Source of the DNA: Bryum argenteum
Taxonomy: Eukaryota > Streptophyta > Bryopsida > Bryales > Bryaceae
Length of the DNA: 64,000 nucleotides
Assembly (NCBI GenBank): GCA_037043015.1
Contig: CM073323.1
Location: 25,014,758 to 25,078,757 of the forward strand
Direction of reading: 5' to 3'
A model generated the notes under the pieces. That model saw nothing but the letters and a program-made list of their open reading frames with translations. It was not told where the DNA came from and ran no database searches. Numbering within the stretch: the first letter of the stretch is position 1; each line of letters opens with the position of its first letter. Below, in pieces: positions 1 through 11,292 of this stretch. The position numbers and the translations under genes were made by a program.

Positions 1-992
1 TATCACCGGAGACTCTGATGCTGTGAGATCTATGTGTGTCGCTGTGGGGCCTATGTCAACTGGCCACATTCCTTCATCTCCCATACTGTCAAGGAAACCG
101 CCAGCTATTCCAATATCATCAAGGATTGGGGATTGAAAATTACCATCTGCCGGGTCCATTGTATCTCTGGCATGCAGTGGCCTCATGGTTGCCTTGTCCT
201 TCAACCAATCCGCCATATTTCTATATGCGGAGAGGTAGAAAGCTTTGGGCAGTTTATGGAGCTTTTTCTCATCGGAAGTGGTTTCGGTGAAGTACTCTTC
301 GGAGTTCCTCCCAGTTCGAGAATGGAAGTCCCAGATTTTTTTAAAATCTGACAACAAGGTACTCCATTTGTACTTGCAGGCGTCCCGATCTCTCTCCACA
401 TCACCCTCTCCCTTAGAAGAATTCAGTATCATGGCAATCTTACCCCATTTGCCCAATTCGGGGCACATGAGCTCTCTTGCATCCTGGACGCTCATCTCGT
501 CCAAGTACTCCTGCCGTTTTGCCTCTATCAGTCCCAAAATCTCTGACTTCGACCAATTGGGATCTCTTTCTTTCTTAGACGATGGTCCAGCCTCATCCTC
601 TGGGCCTTTACCTCTACGGGCTCCTCTTCCTGCCGGCCTCCTTGCGGGCTGTGAAAGGGAGCTTGTGCTACCTGAAAAAAAAATGATCATCAGTTTTGTT
701 TTTTCTTTGTGCCTTAGGACTAATTTGAGCGTCGGAGGGGGTTTGGGGGGGTGTGCAGGTACTGTTTACGAGAAGGGATTCACGGGGGACTCTGTACAGA
801 CCAGGGTGTACCACTCGGCATTTCAGGTGAGAACATGACCGAAGACTCCCTTCACATTCCCTTCGATGAATCTCTGCTCGAAATATCCTCTAACGTTGCA
901 CAAACTCACAAGAAATTGGAACGTAACAAATGTCATGAATCCTTACGTTGTGATGCTTCCTGTTGCTGCAGAGTTGGAGCTGGCTCCGCCAT
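1..992 (-). CDS. Myb/SANT-like (trihelix-type) protein, 3' partial, two exons visible
   Basis: Exon 1 is 992-947 and exon 2 is 671-1; the frame is still open at base 1, so the C-terminus lies outside the window. The donor after 947 (GTAAGG) and the acceptor before 671 (a T-run then CAG) fit consensus, and the split Arg codon joins in phase. About 239 residues are visible. A short Gln-rich N-terminus and a basic Arg/Gly stretch (residues about 26-38) are followed by a helix-rich domain with spaced tryptophans at W55, W91, W118 and W129, the pattern of Myb/SANT-like or trihelix DNA-binding domains. An acidic tail follows. Such proteins are either host nuclear factors or the second ORF of PIF/Harbinger transposons; no transposase is in view, so the choice is open. 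The start is the first ATG of exon 1. The domain call is by pattern, not by search. Confidence 0.75.
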
Positions 993-2579
993 TCTGAGAA
1001 GCTGCTCCCTCCGAAGTGCAGCAGATTAACAACGCACAGTAATCACCGCACGTAGTGTGCACTGTAGAGTACGTCAGTACTAGGAAAGACTGTTTTCGGT
1101 ACAGTAGCGAGGCTTTATGCTTCTACAGTTCATCTGCTCGCTTGTGGGCAGTCTAGAAGGGCAGCCCCTCGGGCAGCAATTTCAATGCCACAAATGTTTC
1201 ACAGCCCCCGTAATAAACTGCCTTTTAACTACGTGCTTAACTGCCGTTGAAGTGAACGTGTCCATGCCACTCCGTTTTTTTCACTTTCTTTCTATTGGAG
1301 GCAGGGGAGGTCCCTTCCAGACCTCCTTCCTGCCACCGTCCTCACAACCCTCTACAACTGTAGTTAAAAGTGTTACCACATCGACATGTGACTAGGCTCG
1401 GGTTTAACAACCTTTCCTGGTGTGAAAGGCCAAGTCCAAAACACACATCTAACTTCTTTACTGCCTACATTCTACCTCCCGGTGCGAATGGGGCATAAGT
1501 AAAGTAGATATTCCACCACTTCGATTGATATTATTCTATGCCACTATTTTGCTGATTTCTCTTGTATTTATATGAAGCATGCTACTAGAGTTTTAAATAA
1601 GCAAAACAAAGTATATATTTGCTTCGACAATTTTGTACTAGGTATTTCAGTCGCATTACATACTTAGATAATCTATTATGAGTCCAAATGATATAGATTG
1701 CACTCAAGAAATCTTTGTACAAAATTGAATCTTTGATTCTCTCTTAATTTTAGACTTTATGAATCTTAATGTGAGATAAGACACTTCTAAGTGAATCTTG
1801 GTTGATTGAATCTCAAGCAACTTGGAATTATGTTGGAAGTCTAGAGGAGAGATTGTAGGTGAGGAAAAGTATTTCTTTTTATGTTAGAGAGAGATGAACT
1901 CTGAACCTATTTGAGGCATGTGTGATTAGAGTGTTCTTTGATGTATGCTTGGGGTCACAATACCAATATATGGTGTGACTACTAACCCCTCTTAGAGTGA
2001 ACATTATGTTAGTTCCCAACTAATGACTAGTGCCTTTGAGAAATCCGACATGGTATCCCGTCAAAGGACTTTGAGTTACCCATACAAGAAGGTCCAAGGA
2101 CCTCGCACCATAGTTGGGTGAATTATGGTGGTGACCACCAGGCTGTTGTATTAAATGGAATCTACAACCTCCTCATTGGGGCCCACGAGCCCCATTCACC
2201 AAACCAAGACTTGTAGTGCCTAATTCTTATGTTCTACTAAGTACTAACTCTAGTTTCTTGTCTAATCTCATTACCCTTGGCCAAGACATAGGTTCGATTT
2301 TGCTTGGCCCTATAGTGTTAAGCTCTTGTAATTCTATATCTCATAGTAAAGGAAATCCTTCGTTTGTGTCAAAGAAAGTAAAAATAAAAGTAAAAATAAA
2401 AGAAAATTACAATATTAATTTAAGAACACTCAATCACGTGTAATAAATTGCAATTAGTTTGGAGTTAGTATGGTTTGTGCATCTTCAAGACTTGTTCACT
2501 TATATGATAGGCGTACTTAGAAGTATCCATGTTTGCAAAAACAATCTCATTTAACCTCTAAATGATCCGAATGTAGTAA
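993..2579. other. No gene recognised; upstream flank of the Myb/SANT gene
   Basis: The first 400 bases are moderately GC-rich and presumably hold the promoter and leader of the minus-strand gene. Beyond about 1.5 kb the sequence becomes AT-rich with stops in every frame. A short A-rich tract with an AAAAGT/AAAATA rhythm lies near 2375-2405. I see no RNA gene or clear transposon end. Confidence 0.5.
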
Positions 2580-3960
2580 AAACAATATTTTGGATGGCAG
2601 ACCACAACTTCTACATCTGAAATTCTGTTTTGGATAAAATCACTTGGATTGGGTCTGAAATCACTTCTAGTTTGTGTGATAGGAATCACATACTCCTATG
2701 GTGAATTGATGGCATTCATTTTAGTGAAGGCAACTCTTGTTTTTGGTTCTCAATCATGGGGCATGTTTTACCATTGCAAGCCAATCATCTCAAATCCAAC
2801 TTATTTTTCATGAAAGTTTATTACATAATTATGACCTTAAGATGAAATCCAATAACTTTGTAGTTAGAAGATTTATCATTTACATAATATTGATATGGGA
2901 TTTGCAATGATGTATCTGTACTCAAAAAAGTAAAACTCCATGGTTTTTGAGGAGTTGGTCTCTTTCATCTATAGTTGGATTTCAAGTTTGTGAGTTGTTT
3001 GCTAAGTTGGATTCTAGTTAAATTCTAGTGTATGTGGTACAAATCTCAATTTCATCCAAGATGTGAGGAAGACGTGCATTTTAGTGCAAGAGCTCTAGTT
3101 TTTGAGATTTTTCTTTTGTAGATTTGGGGTAGTTTTCACCATTGCGAGGCTTTTCTTATGCAAAGAAATTTTTCTCATAAGCGCAATTTGGGAAGTCAAC
3201 TTAGCATGACACAATGTAATGCCCAAGGCCCATGCGAATTGTGATGCATCAAAAAAATGCAAACACTTATTCCAACTACTTAACCCCTAAATGGTTTGAC
3301 TCATTTGTAGTAAAATGAACACATCCTCAAAAGCATTGTCATAGGTGGAGGTAAAAGTGTGTTATCCAAATCTCAACCGTACAATCTTGTCGTAGACATA
3401 TTGAACATCATGTGGGTCAAATTTTGAGTCATGAGGCTTCATAGATTGCGAGATCATAATGTATTAATACTCAAAAATGATCACATAATTTCATCATTTT
3501 CACTTTAAAGTGAAAATGCTACCATTAGACTTATTGCAATGAAAAAGTCACCAATTAGAATGTTGTTCACCTTCATCTCAGTAGCATCCTTGAACAAAAA
3601 AAAACCATGAGAAAAATTTCTTTGTGCAAATTATGGCCCTGCAATGGTGAAAACTGCCCTAAATTTTACAAAGGAAAAAATGTCTAAAACTAGGCTGCTG
3701 TCACTGAAATGCATGCCATTAATTCATACTTCATTGTATGGGTCTGAGATTTTCATTACATAAACTAGACTTGATTTGGGACCCAACCCAAGTGATTTCG
3801 TCCAAAACGGAGTCCGGATGAAGAAGTTATGGCTCTCCAAAGTTGGTGTCATCCAAAATGTCGTTTTTCGACATTCGGCCCGCTTAAGGGTTAAACTTGT
3901 ATACAAAAGTATAACATAAGTCAATTTATCCATGGAGATTGATAGCTCAACATGTTGGAT
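2580..3960. repeat. Diverged inverted pair of an AT-rich dispersed repeat
   Basis: The block near 2580-2900 reads, in reverse complement, like 3650-3860 and more fully like 21740-22040. The block 3390-3590 matches 21400-21590 in the same orientation, and 30890-31390 resembles 2760-2910. All copies share phrases such as ACGGAGTCCGG and ATGGCTCTCCAAAG or their relatives. This looks like an old high-copy intergenic repeat, perhaps LTR-retroelement remains, with no readable coding frame. Limits are approximate because the copies differ by many substitutions and small indels. Confidence 0.55.
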
Positions 3961-4585
3961 GTACCAATTTCAATGCATGCTAGAAGTGTCCTTCACGTTT
4001 GGATATGAAACCGAAAAGAGTTATTTGGCTTTTAGCATTACGACGGAGTGCTCAAGATTGTTTTTGACACATTGTACAATGTTATGACAAGTTAGCAGTT
4101 GTCCAGTTGCATACTTGAGGTTCAAAAACTGCATGCACACTGGCCATAGAGAATATAATCTGCTTCATGTCCTTGCACATGTCACTAAATATGAGATCTA
4201 GACGCGCTAATAGAAATAGAAGAGGGGGTTTTGCAACATTTAAGTACATTCAGGTACTTTTAGACACTTGCTTAAGCAACGTTGTCAACCTCAAATCTAC
4301 AAATTATATAAGACGTGGCTTAGTGATTCGACGATGTTGCTTACTCTCCTGAAAACGATGTTGAAGCAAGTTCCATTTGAAATGCTGCTTCACTAAAGCA
4401 ATACATGTTTGAGAAATGAAGAAACACGTTCCAAATGCCCCCCAAATTGTAGTAGTAGTGAAGCAGCTCCTCATGAAAGCACAAACCGTCAAATCTGTTC
4501 AATCGGCATTATCACATGTGGTAAATGCTTCAGTAATAACTGACCAGATTTTAGGTTCTCAAAGTCTCGACAACAAAGAATTTTG
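3961..4585. other. No gene recognised; carries a piece of the AACGTTGC foldback repeat
   Basis: Around 4255-4400 there are phrases such as CTTGCTTAAGCAACGTTG and further GTTGC motifs related to the foldback repeats at 7.1-7.4, 13.0-13.2 and 15.0-15.2 kb. The short open frames on both strands here are not similar to anything I recognise. Confidence 0.4.
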
Positions 4586-4588
4586 TAA

Positions 4589-5105
4589 GGGCATCCTCAA
4601 TGGACACGGAATACACTCCCTCTAAACCAAATTCTATCTTTTGACTGATTTAAAATTAGAAATTAAAATTACCATCGTTAGAAGCGCATGTAAATTAACG
4701 TGAGATATTTCTCAAGAAAAAAAAAATTGTGAAATTGGGACGTAGGTGAAATCCCTCATTGAAAACATCACATTTTCAAAATTTAGAGGGAGTGCACCTA
4801 ATCTTGCTCAAAAATGGGAAGATCCTCACACGCTCCCTCTAAATTTTAGAAATATAGAGGGAATAAGGGGGGGTCACCTACTTTTTAAGCAAGATTTGGT
4901 GCACTCTCTCTAAATTTTGAAAATGTGGTATTTTCAATGAGGGATTTAACCTACGTCCCAATTTCACAATTTTTTTTCTTGAGAAATATCTCACGTTAAT
5001 TTACATGCGCTTATAATGATAATAATTTTAATGTCTAATTTTAAATCAGTCAAAAGATAGAATTTGGTTTAGAGGGAGCTTATTCAGTGTCCATTGAGGA
5101 TGCTC
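4589..5105. mobile_element. Tourist-like (PIF/Harbinger) MITE, 517 bp, long terminal inverted repeats
   Basis: The two halves are near-perfect inverted copies of each other over roughly 200 bp per arm, so the element can fold into a long hairpin. The left end begins GGGCATCCTCAATGGACAC and the right end, in reverse complement, GAGCATCCTCAATGGACAC. The element is flanked by the trinucleotide TAA at 4586-4588 and 5106-5108, the target duplication expected of PIF/Harbinger transposition. It encodes nothing. The superfamily call rests on the TAA duplication plus G-rich termini; a chance TAA match cannot be fully excluded. Confidence 0.75.
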
Positions 5106-5108
5106 TAA

Positions 5109-6215
5109 GGCAGAGTGTTATAGAAAGGCTGGGTACACAGAAGAATTTTTAAATTTTTTTTGGGGATGTAGTGTGAATCAGTTCTGAAGCTGTGTGAAGG
5201 AAGAGTTATAGATGAACCCTAAAATGATCACCTCGCTACATGCGTACTTCGAGAGGAAACCCTAAAGTGCAGAATTTGGGATATCCAACACCTGAGCAGA
5301 TTACCATTAAGCCAAAATGCAAACCTGAATTTTGTTGATCTCCGGGTGCAATATTGACATGATTGATGAGCCATAGTATTAACGCTTTTGAACTCACAAA
5401 ACCAGCACCCTAAAGCTTCTCAAAAGAAGCAGGTGGAGCTCTCGTAATCTTCACTCAGAGGTACGGAATAGCTTCCCATGCAATAGTATCTTGTACTCAC
5501 TGCAAGCATTTACAGTGACACCATTTTAGAAACACCTAAATTTCCAGCTTCAAATTAACATAACTCATTGCAGGGAAGTTCAAAAATGATAATTCCACTG
5601 ACTAATCTTTCTAGTACTAATGTTTCCCATGCACGAAAATTGCTTCCGCTGGTTGCTTCGTGTGCTCAAAATTGAGACATTATTGTGCACCTTACATTAC
5701 AATGATGCTTCTCCTACTCTGCTTCTAAATCACAGTGTTTTCACTTCCTCTCAAACCACGCACCATTACTGCACACTGGCAATGTTCAGAATTTCTTTGT
5801 AGGAACAAGCAGAATAGAAACTTCGGGAAGAAAAATATATATACGAGCTCTGCTATTCACTTCATGCTCCTCCAACGACAGCAAAATCTGGTTCTCGAAG
5901 CACAGGAAGCGATTTTGAGTGAATGAATGTCGATCAGGTGGTACAATTTACGGAAGGACCGTCCATGGATCAGTTGAATAGACTGAGGTTTAGCCATTTG
6001 TGTTTTGACAACAGAATTGTCGCGTATATTCAGCTTGAATGAAAGGCAAAGTAGTCTGGAAGAAGTAAACACATAGATCACATAATTGAATTTTGTATAA
6101 GAAATGCAGTGAGCTATTCAAGTTTGAGTGAATGTAACAATACAAATGTCAGCTCCCTTGCAAAGACTTTTGCTTTCATACCTGAACCATTAATGTAGTT
6201 TTGCATCTACAGGAA
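5109..6215. other. No gene recognised
   Basis: Mixed-composition sequence with several short open frames on both strands, including one of 74 codons on the minus strand at 5857-6081. None shows a familiar motif, consistent codon bias or convincing splice sites. It could be untranslated transcribed sequence or old repeat. Confidence 0.35.
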
Positions 6216-6219
6216 CAAA

Positions 6220-6480
6220 ATTCAGCCAATTTTGACCATTGCAATCTCACAAATGAAAAAATAAATAAAAATAATATATTAATGAACTTACAGTTCAAAG
6301 TGAACGGTCCAAATATAGTAATAGAATATTAAGTTAAATTTAAGATCCTATGGTTGGGTTTTCTCAATAATTTTTAGATTGAGGTTTCCAAGGTCTAACA
6401 TAGAAGGTTATTTTGAAGAGTTTAGGCAATTTTTCATCAAAGGTTTTTAGGAGTTTGGTTGAGCTTAAAAACATAAGTGA
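6220..6480 (+). repeat. Dispersed intergenic repeat, copy 1
   Basis: The text from AAAATTCAGCCAA through the phrase resembling AAGATCCTACGGTTGG to the following AGATTGAG motif recurs at 47085-47310 in the same orientation and at about 23820-24010 in reverse. The three copies keep the same order of phrases despite many substitutions, so they belong to one old family. No coding frame is visible. Confidence 0.55.
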
Positions 6481-6869
6481 CAATATCTTAAAAGTGATGT
6501 GTGTCCAACTCTTTTTCACGACTAATTGTTCTCAAATTGGCCACCTTTAGAGGATATGCAAGATGGTAAGTAAACAAGCAACAATTTGACACCAGGTATC
6601 CGGAGGTGTTAAAAAATGTGTTGTGGAAACTGAAAGAAGCATAGAAAAACGACGGTTCTTTATGCACCTTTTCACAAAAATCCTCTTTGATTCTAGCAAA
6701 AAGATCAATTTTATGTAAACTCGTGGAATACATTGCATCAACCTTTGAGCATTAGTCAATTTGCCAAAATTCTACTTCCAGAATTATAATAAAAATTATC
6801 TACGGCAATTATTCGAGAGGTTAATTTAGTACATATTTCAAGCATAAATTTCAATCATGCACTCTTTCA
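6481..6869. other. No gene recognised
   Basis: AT-rich sequence between a dispersed repeat and unit A. Two overlapping minus-strand frames of 70-81 codons (6488-6759) are open but show no motif, and I treat them as chance. Confidence 0.35.
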
Positions 6870-7129
6870 GGAGCTATCAATCCACATAACGATGCTAAGC
6901 TTGTTTGCAACTTGTCTTTTTAAAAAATTTGTTACAATAAACAAAATCGGATTGATTCACTTACTTTCAAAAGTCCATCCCAACTGAGAGTCCGGATGCC
7001 TACTTCAACCTTTGATGGAGGTGGAATAGGAGCCAATGGTACAAGTGAGCACTTCCATAATATACCATGGTCCTCCTAGCGTCACATCAGTCAACACGCT
7101 CAATTATTCAACAACAAACTTGATTCGAC

Positions 7130-7405
7130 AACCACTGCTACAATTTGAGGAGGTTTGCTATGTTTTTTTCTCAAACGTTGCTCAAGTTTAGCTACGTTTT
7201 GATACTTATTTGAGCAACGTTTCAAGAAAATAAACAACGTTATTTATGATCTAGGTGAAAACTTTGTTCTTTTTTGCAAATGTCGCTTAAGCAAGTTTCA
7301 ATACATTGCTTAAGTAAGCTCAAAAACGTTGCTTAAGCAAATTCCAAAACGTTGCTAGACTTTAGAAACATTTACATGAGAGCAATGTTTATAACGTTGC
7401 ATAAC
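7130..7405. repeat. Foldback repeat built from AACGTTGC motifs, copy 1
   Basis: The left half carries GCTCAAGTTTAGCTACGTTT and the right half its approximate reverse complement, both rich in CAACGTTGC and AAGCAAGTTCCAAAACG phrases. The same foldback occurs at 12.98-13.20 and 15.02-15.24 kb. Conservation of a hairpin across three copies suggests a MITE-like structure or the end of a larger foldback element. Confidence 0.5.
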
Positions 7406-7689
7406 TCCCTCTTTTCTAATAGCGAAGAACAATCACATAGCACATCAGTAATGGTAAACAAGAATGGTGAAGGGAATGCTTACATGGTTCCAGGAGGAAA
7501 GGTTTAAGTGTTGAGGCCCCGATTGAGGTCGATGATTGTTGCACCGATGTTCTATGAAACACAAGGCTCCGTAACACAAGAAACTTGAATGAGATTCTCC
7601 TTGGAACTCTTCATCCAATAGCCTTCATCACTCTCCACATTCAATCCTGCAGTGCAGTATTGATGTCTGGCGGCTCGATGCATGACGGC

Positions 7690-8345
7690 TCCTGATTGCT
7701 CACATTATCGAAAACCACCTTCTCTTGCCTATCTTTCTAGCGTTCTCCTTGGCCTGTGTATATTCAACCTCCGCAGTGTTGGTAGTTGTAGCAGGGTTCT
7801 TAGCTCGTGAAGACATCATGCTCGAATTTGTTGGTTTTGCGTCCACCAAGTTGGAAGCTATCTTCTCTGAATAGATCGTCATTAGCTCGACTTTCGCTTC
7901 CGGCTAGGTCAGCTCTCCCGCGGCAACCTCATCTGCGACAACCTCTTGAGCTACAACCTCTTGCACGACAACCTCTAGCACCTCCTCCACGTGAGCTGCC
8001 TCCTATGCACCTTCCTTCTCCACTGCTTGTACTCGACCTTCTCCATCGACACCTCCCCAGGACCCTTCTTTGGGCAAGACCTCCTCCGCCACAGTCACCT
8101 CATGTCGTGCTTCGCTTCCACGATTGTAGCCATCGTAGAGCAACTTGTGACTTTGCCTTGGCGTGCAACGGCCTTGTGCAAGGGTTGTGTGCGCAAGAGT
8201 TGTGCCGTATATCTTGCGTGCGTAAGGGTTGTGTGCGAGAGTGTCCGGGGCCTTGCTCAAGGGTCTTGTGTGCGCAAGGGTTGCATGCGCAAGATCCTTG
8301 TATGTGCGTGCGCAAGGGCCTTTACGAGGTATTTATTGAATGAGA
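7690..8345 (-). pseudogene. Decayed Glu/Val/Ala-rich coding remnant in unit A
   Basis: Read on the minus strand, this stretch gives repeated Glu-Val-Val-Ala/Gln-Glu-like segments interrupted by stops. The homologous stretch in unit B (about 15.2-16.56 kb) shows the same low-complexity composition and the same downstream phrase SDEGYWMKSSKEN. Parallel reading in two copies argues for a once-coding, acidic repetitive protein, but no domain is recognisable and no intact frame survives. Confidence 0.3.
8160..8325 (+). repeat. GCAAGGGTTG-rich short tandem array in unit A
   Basis: The decamer-like phrase GCAAGGGTTGTGTGCGCAAG recurs with variations through this stretch. It corresponds to the longer, more regular array at 17058-17260 in unit B. 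Open frames here only reflect the repeat. Confidence 0.55.
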
Positions 8346-8752
8346 TTGTAGGAGCATTTAAGTTTCTGCTACGATCAACCCGTCTTCTTGGAAAAGTTGA
8401 AGCGTCCCCACCTTCACCATATTTATGGCAAGGAAAGGGCTACGGAAAGGGCTACGCTTTCAATCATTAAATGATGATTGCCGCCCTTGAGTACCTGGCT
8501 TGGTCGATTCCCTATTTACTTACTATAGCGGCTCCGCCGACCCTCACTAGAGAGTAGGTCGATCCCGGGATTGCATCTCTGACTTTTTTCAAAAGCTATA
8601 AGCAAAGATTGCAAATGTCACACATGACGAGAAAACTTACCCGCTCCGCTCCGCTCTTGCAATCGTCAAGAACTTGTGACTCTGCCTCGGTCTCGCAATT
8701 GTCAAAAGCTTGTTGTTCTCCATTTGCAATGAATGAAAGCCTCGTACTCTGC

Positions 8753-8877
8753 TCAAGTCAAAACCCTTATACTCTGCTCTAATCAAAACCCTTATACTCC
8801 GCTCTAATCAAAACCCTTATACTCCGCTCTAATCAAAACCCTTATACTCCGCTCTAATCAAAACCCTCATGCTATCG
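8753..8877 (+). repeat. 25-bp tandem repeat containing CAAAACCCT, about five units
   Basis: Units begin at about 8753, 8778, 8803, 8828 and 8853, each like TCTAATCAAAACCCTTATAC plus CCGC. The middle units are nearly identical, which points to recent slippage or unequal exchange. A more diverged version lies near 17440-17555 in unit B. Confidence 0.85.
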
Positions 8878-9217
8878 TTAGGTGTACACTACTATACTTG
8901 CATGACTTTTAAGAGCTAGTGTAATTATATTCCATATCTTTTTTTTTTTCATGGTTCAATAAGGCAAGTTCTATTCAAATTATTGACATGTAAAATTTGT
9001 ATGCACTTTGAGTATTGAATAGTGAAATATAGCTTTCATGCTAATGAGATTCTTTGAAAACTTATTTCTATACTAAATCATCATATAAACAACAATGTTT
9101 TTACCTTACCAACTATTGATTAAGTCTTGAAGGCCCATGCCCTATTAGTCACTTAATAGCCTCTAAAAACCCCTCTAAGATCTTGAAGCTAACTTCCCTA
9201 ATTATGTGATAGAGTTG

Positions 9218-9290
9218 TCACACTTTTAAAAAAATAAAAAAAATAAAAAAAATAAAAATAAAAATAAAAAAATAAAAAAATTGCAAATCA
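9218..9290. repeat. A-rich low-complexity tract
   Basis: Runs of A broken by single T, period about 5-8, on the plus strand. Probably microsatellite expansion; unit B lacks it at the corresponding place (about 18660-18700), so it arose or was lost after the duplication. Confidence 0.8.
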
Positions 9291-10444
9291 TAAAATTTAA
9301 ATATTTTTTTGCAAAAATGCTTGTTATTTACCATACAAATTTTGTTGTTATGTAGGAAGGGTTTTGAGACTCTAAGGCACAAAAAAAGTGCTTTGGAGTT
9401 TTTAAAAAATCATTCGACTCGATGAATTTGTAATAGAGTTTCTTGAAAGGGTACATTCATTGTCTTTCCTATATTTTGATTATTAATAATCAATTGCTGA
9501 TGAATTTATAAACTAAAATATTCATATAGAGTGTTGAGCAAGTAAAAACAAAACTTAGGAGCGGGCACCTATAATTATTAAAAGCTTGGTCCATCAAAGG
9601 CCAATTGATATTTGTAAACATTTGGAGAAGTGCTCAGGATTGCACACTCTCTTTAAAAGCATGATATATATTTTTGGCTCCCATCAAGCCAATGTGTATT
9701 CACAATCTATTTAGCCTTAAAAATCCACATGACCTCCAAAACCAAGAATTCAATTTTTTACCACCTTGTTGAAATTGAGGTATTGTCAACTTTTTTAGTA
9801 TTTTTAGTATTTTCAAATGAAGGATCTTGAACCTTTCTAAATTCAAAACTACCGTATAGAATTTTAATCGATGGATCTTTACATTTGTTAGATCCTAACA
9901 TTCAAAGATGAAAAAATTTATTTATTGCATTGTTTGGGGAACATAGTCCATTTTGTGCAAATGGAGGCTTGATGATGATTACCTCATACATTCTACTTGT
10001 ATTTTTTTCAGCATGTAGGTAACTAAGTTGAGGGCTGGTTTATGTGTTATAAATGATAAGGCAAACACAAGCACAACGAGATCACCTTCTTTTTATTTGC
10101 AGTTTAGAGTTGTAAGTGTGAATTTATCAAACTTGCATATGAATATGAGAAGGGTAAAAAGGACTAAAAAAATAAAGATAAAAAATGAAACAAAACTTTC
10201 AATTTTAGAAATGAATAAAATTTTCGAGAACAAGGAGTATAAGGTCACTCTTGAACCTTTCATTTAACCTTGACTATTCCTAGTCGAGAAAGGTCAAACT
10301 ATCTACACCAACATGTTTTTTGAATGGAGATTGCAATCAAAAATGATTGCTTACTAATTTATTGAGAGTTGAAGTAGAAGTTCAACGAAGGATCCCTCTG
10401 CAAATCTCTATTTCATACTTCCTTCCATAATTATCATGGTTTTC

Positions 10445-10447
<3 letters not shown>

Positions 10448-10483
<36 letters not shown>

Positions 10484-10486
10484 TAT
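10448..10486. repeat. A-run followed by (AT)n microsatellite
   Basis: A homopolymer A tract passes into alternating AT. It lies about 45 bp before the 39-bp direct repeat that brackets the thioredoxin-reductase fragment. Confidence 0.9.
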
Positions 10487-10531
10487 TGTGTTTCTTCTAT
10501 TGTCTATATATATAAAAGAACACGATATAAA

Positions 10532-10570
10532 AGCGATCCTTTGCAGGTTGCCCGACCTGATGCAGCCGGT
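10532..10570 (+). repeat. 39-bp direct repeat, left copy, flanking the thioredoxin-reductase fragment
   Basis: Bases 10532-10570 (starting AGCGATCCTTTGCAGGTTGC) are identical to 11293-11331. The sequence just upstream (AACACGAT) is also partly shared with 11278-11285. At 39 bp it is much longer than ordinary transposition or retrocopy target duplications, so it may come from a tandem duplication, repair with templated insertion, or a recombination product. Confidence 0.9.
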
Positions 10571-11292
10571 GGTCTACCGTGAGTTTCTTGATCGCGCTCC
10601 GGCAAGAACTGCTGCTTGCCCCGCTTCACCTCCTCTTTCCCTCGGATCTTTCCCTGCATTTGCTCTATTGGTGCCCTTGCTCGGATCTGCTGGTGGGTGC
10701 CAATTGCCTTGCAGGGATTGAGCGCCATGGCGGCGGCGATTACCAATTAAGCAGCAATGGTGTTTAAGGCACGCCCTGGCGCTCCTTCGCGGCTATTGAT
10801 TGCGCGGGTCGGTGCTTGCGCGCATCGCAAAATTACAATAGGCAGAGCAGCTGCACCTGCAGATTTCATGCTGTTTTTGGGGCGCCATTTGAAGCGGGCA
10901 ATTGGAAGAAGCGGGTTTGAGTTCACTAAGGTTTTGTCATCGATGGCTATGGAGGTGCTGGAGACGCAAGTAGGGATCGTGGGCTCAGGTCCCGCGGCGC
11001 ACACGGCGGCTGTGTACGTCGCACGGGCTGAGCTTCACCCCGTGATGGTAGAGGGGTGGCTGGCGAACGGTATCGCGGCGGGCGGGCAGCTCACAACCAC
11101 GATGGACGTTGAAAATTTCCCGGGCTTCCCCGAAGGTATCCTCGGTGCTAAGCTTTGTGACAAATTTCGGGAGCAGAGCCTGCGATTCGGCACGAGAATA
11201 TTTTCTAAGACTGTGAACCGGGTGGACTTCTCATCGCGCCCGTTCAGACTCTTCACTGACAACAAGGAGATTCGTAAACACGATTACCTGCT
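10571..11292 (+). pseudogene. 5' fragment of an NADPH-thioredoxin reductase (NTR) gene
   Basis: The frame opened at 10757 encodes a basic, Arg-rich leader resembling an organellar presequence. A second in-frame ATG at 10943 begins the reductase proper: [14 protein letters not shown] (FAD-binding GxGxxA), then [19 protein letters not shown] and the start of the FAD domain up to DNKEIR. After that the match to the family ends, and 11293 is the right 39-bp repeat; the frame then stops near 11353. The redox-active CxxC, the NADPH-binding domain and the rest (well over half of a roughly 330-residue enzyme) are missing, so this cannot be a working reductase. The segment is GC-rich within very AT-rich DNA and has few lesions, suggesting recent capture or duplication of a gene's 5' end, including its leader. 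Confidence 0.8.

Larger units (their letters stand above)
6870..10290 (+). repeat. Unit A, paralogous to unit B at 14.45-20.53 kb
   Basis: From the phrase ACATAACGATGCTAAGC to the AGAAAGGTCAAACTATC-like phrase near 10290, this block reads in the same order and orientation as 14455-20535. Shared landmarks are the foldback repeat (7.13-7.40 kb), a decayed Glu/Val-rich frame on the minus strand (7.69-8.34 kb), a GCAAGGGTTG array, short CAAAACCCT repeats, GGTGTACACTACTATACTTG at about 8880, and a long AT-rich 3' part (9.0-10.29 kb). It is either two copies of one large non-autonomous element or a segmental duplication later enlarged by insertions in B. Only the first about 550 bp recurs a third time (12.70-13.21 kb). 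Confidence 0.7.

Noticed and set aside
34-838. Plus-strand frames of 84-197 codons at the left edge
   Set aside because: They are antisense to the spliced Myb/SANT-like exon, which has a recognisable domain and proper splice sites.
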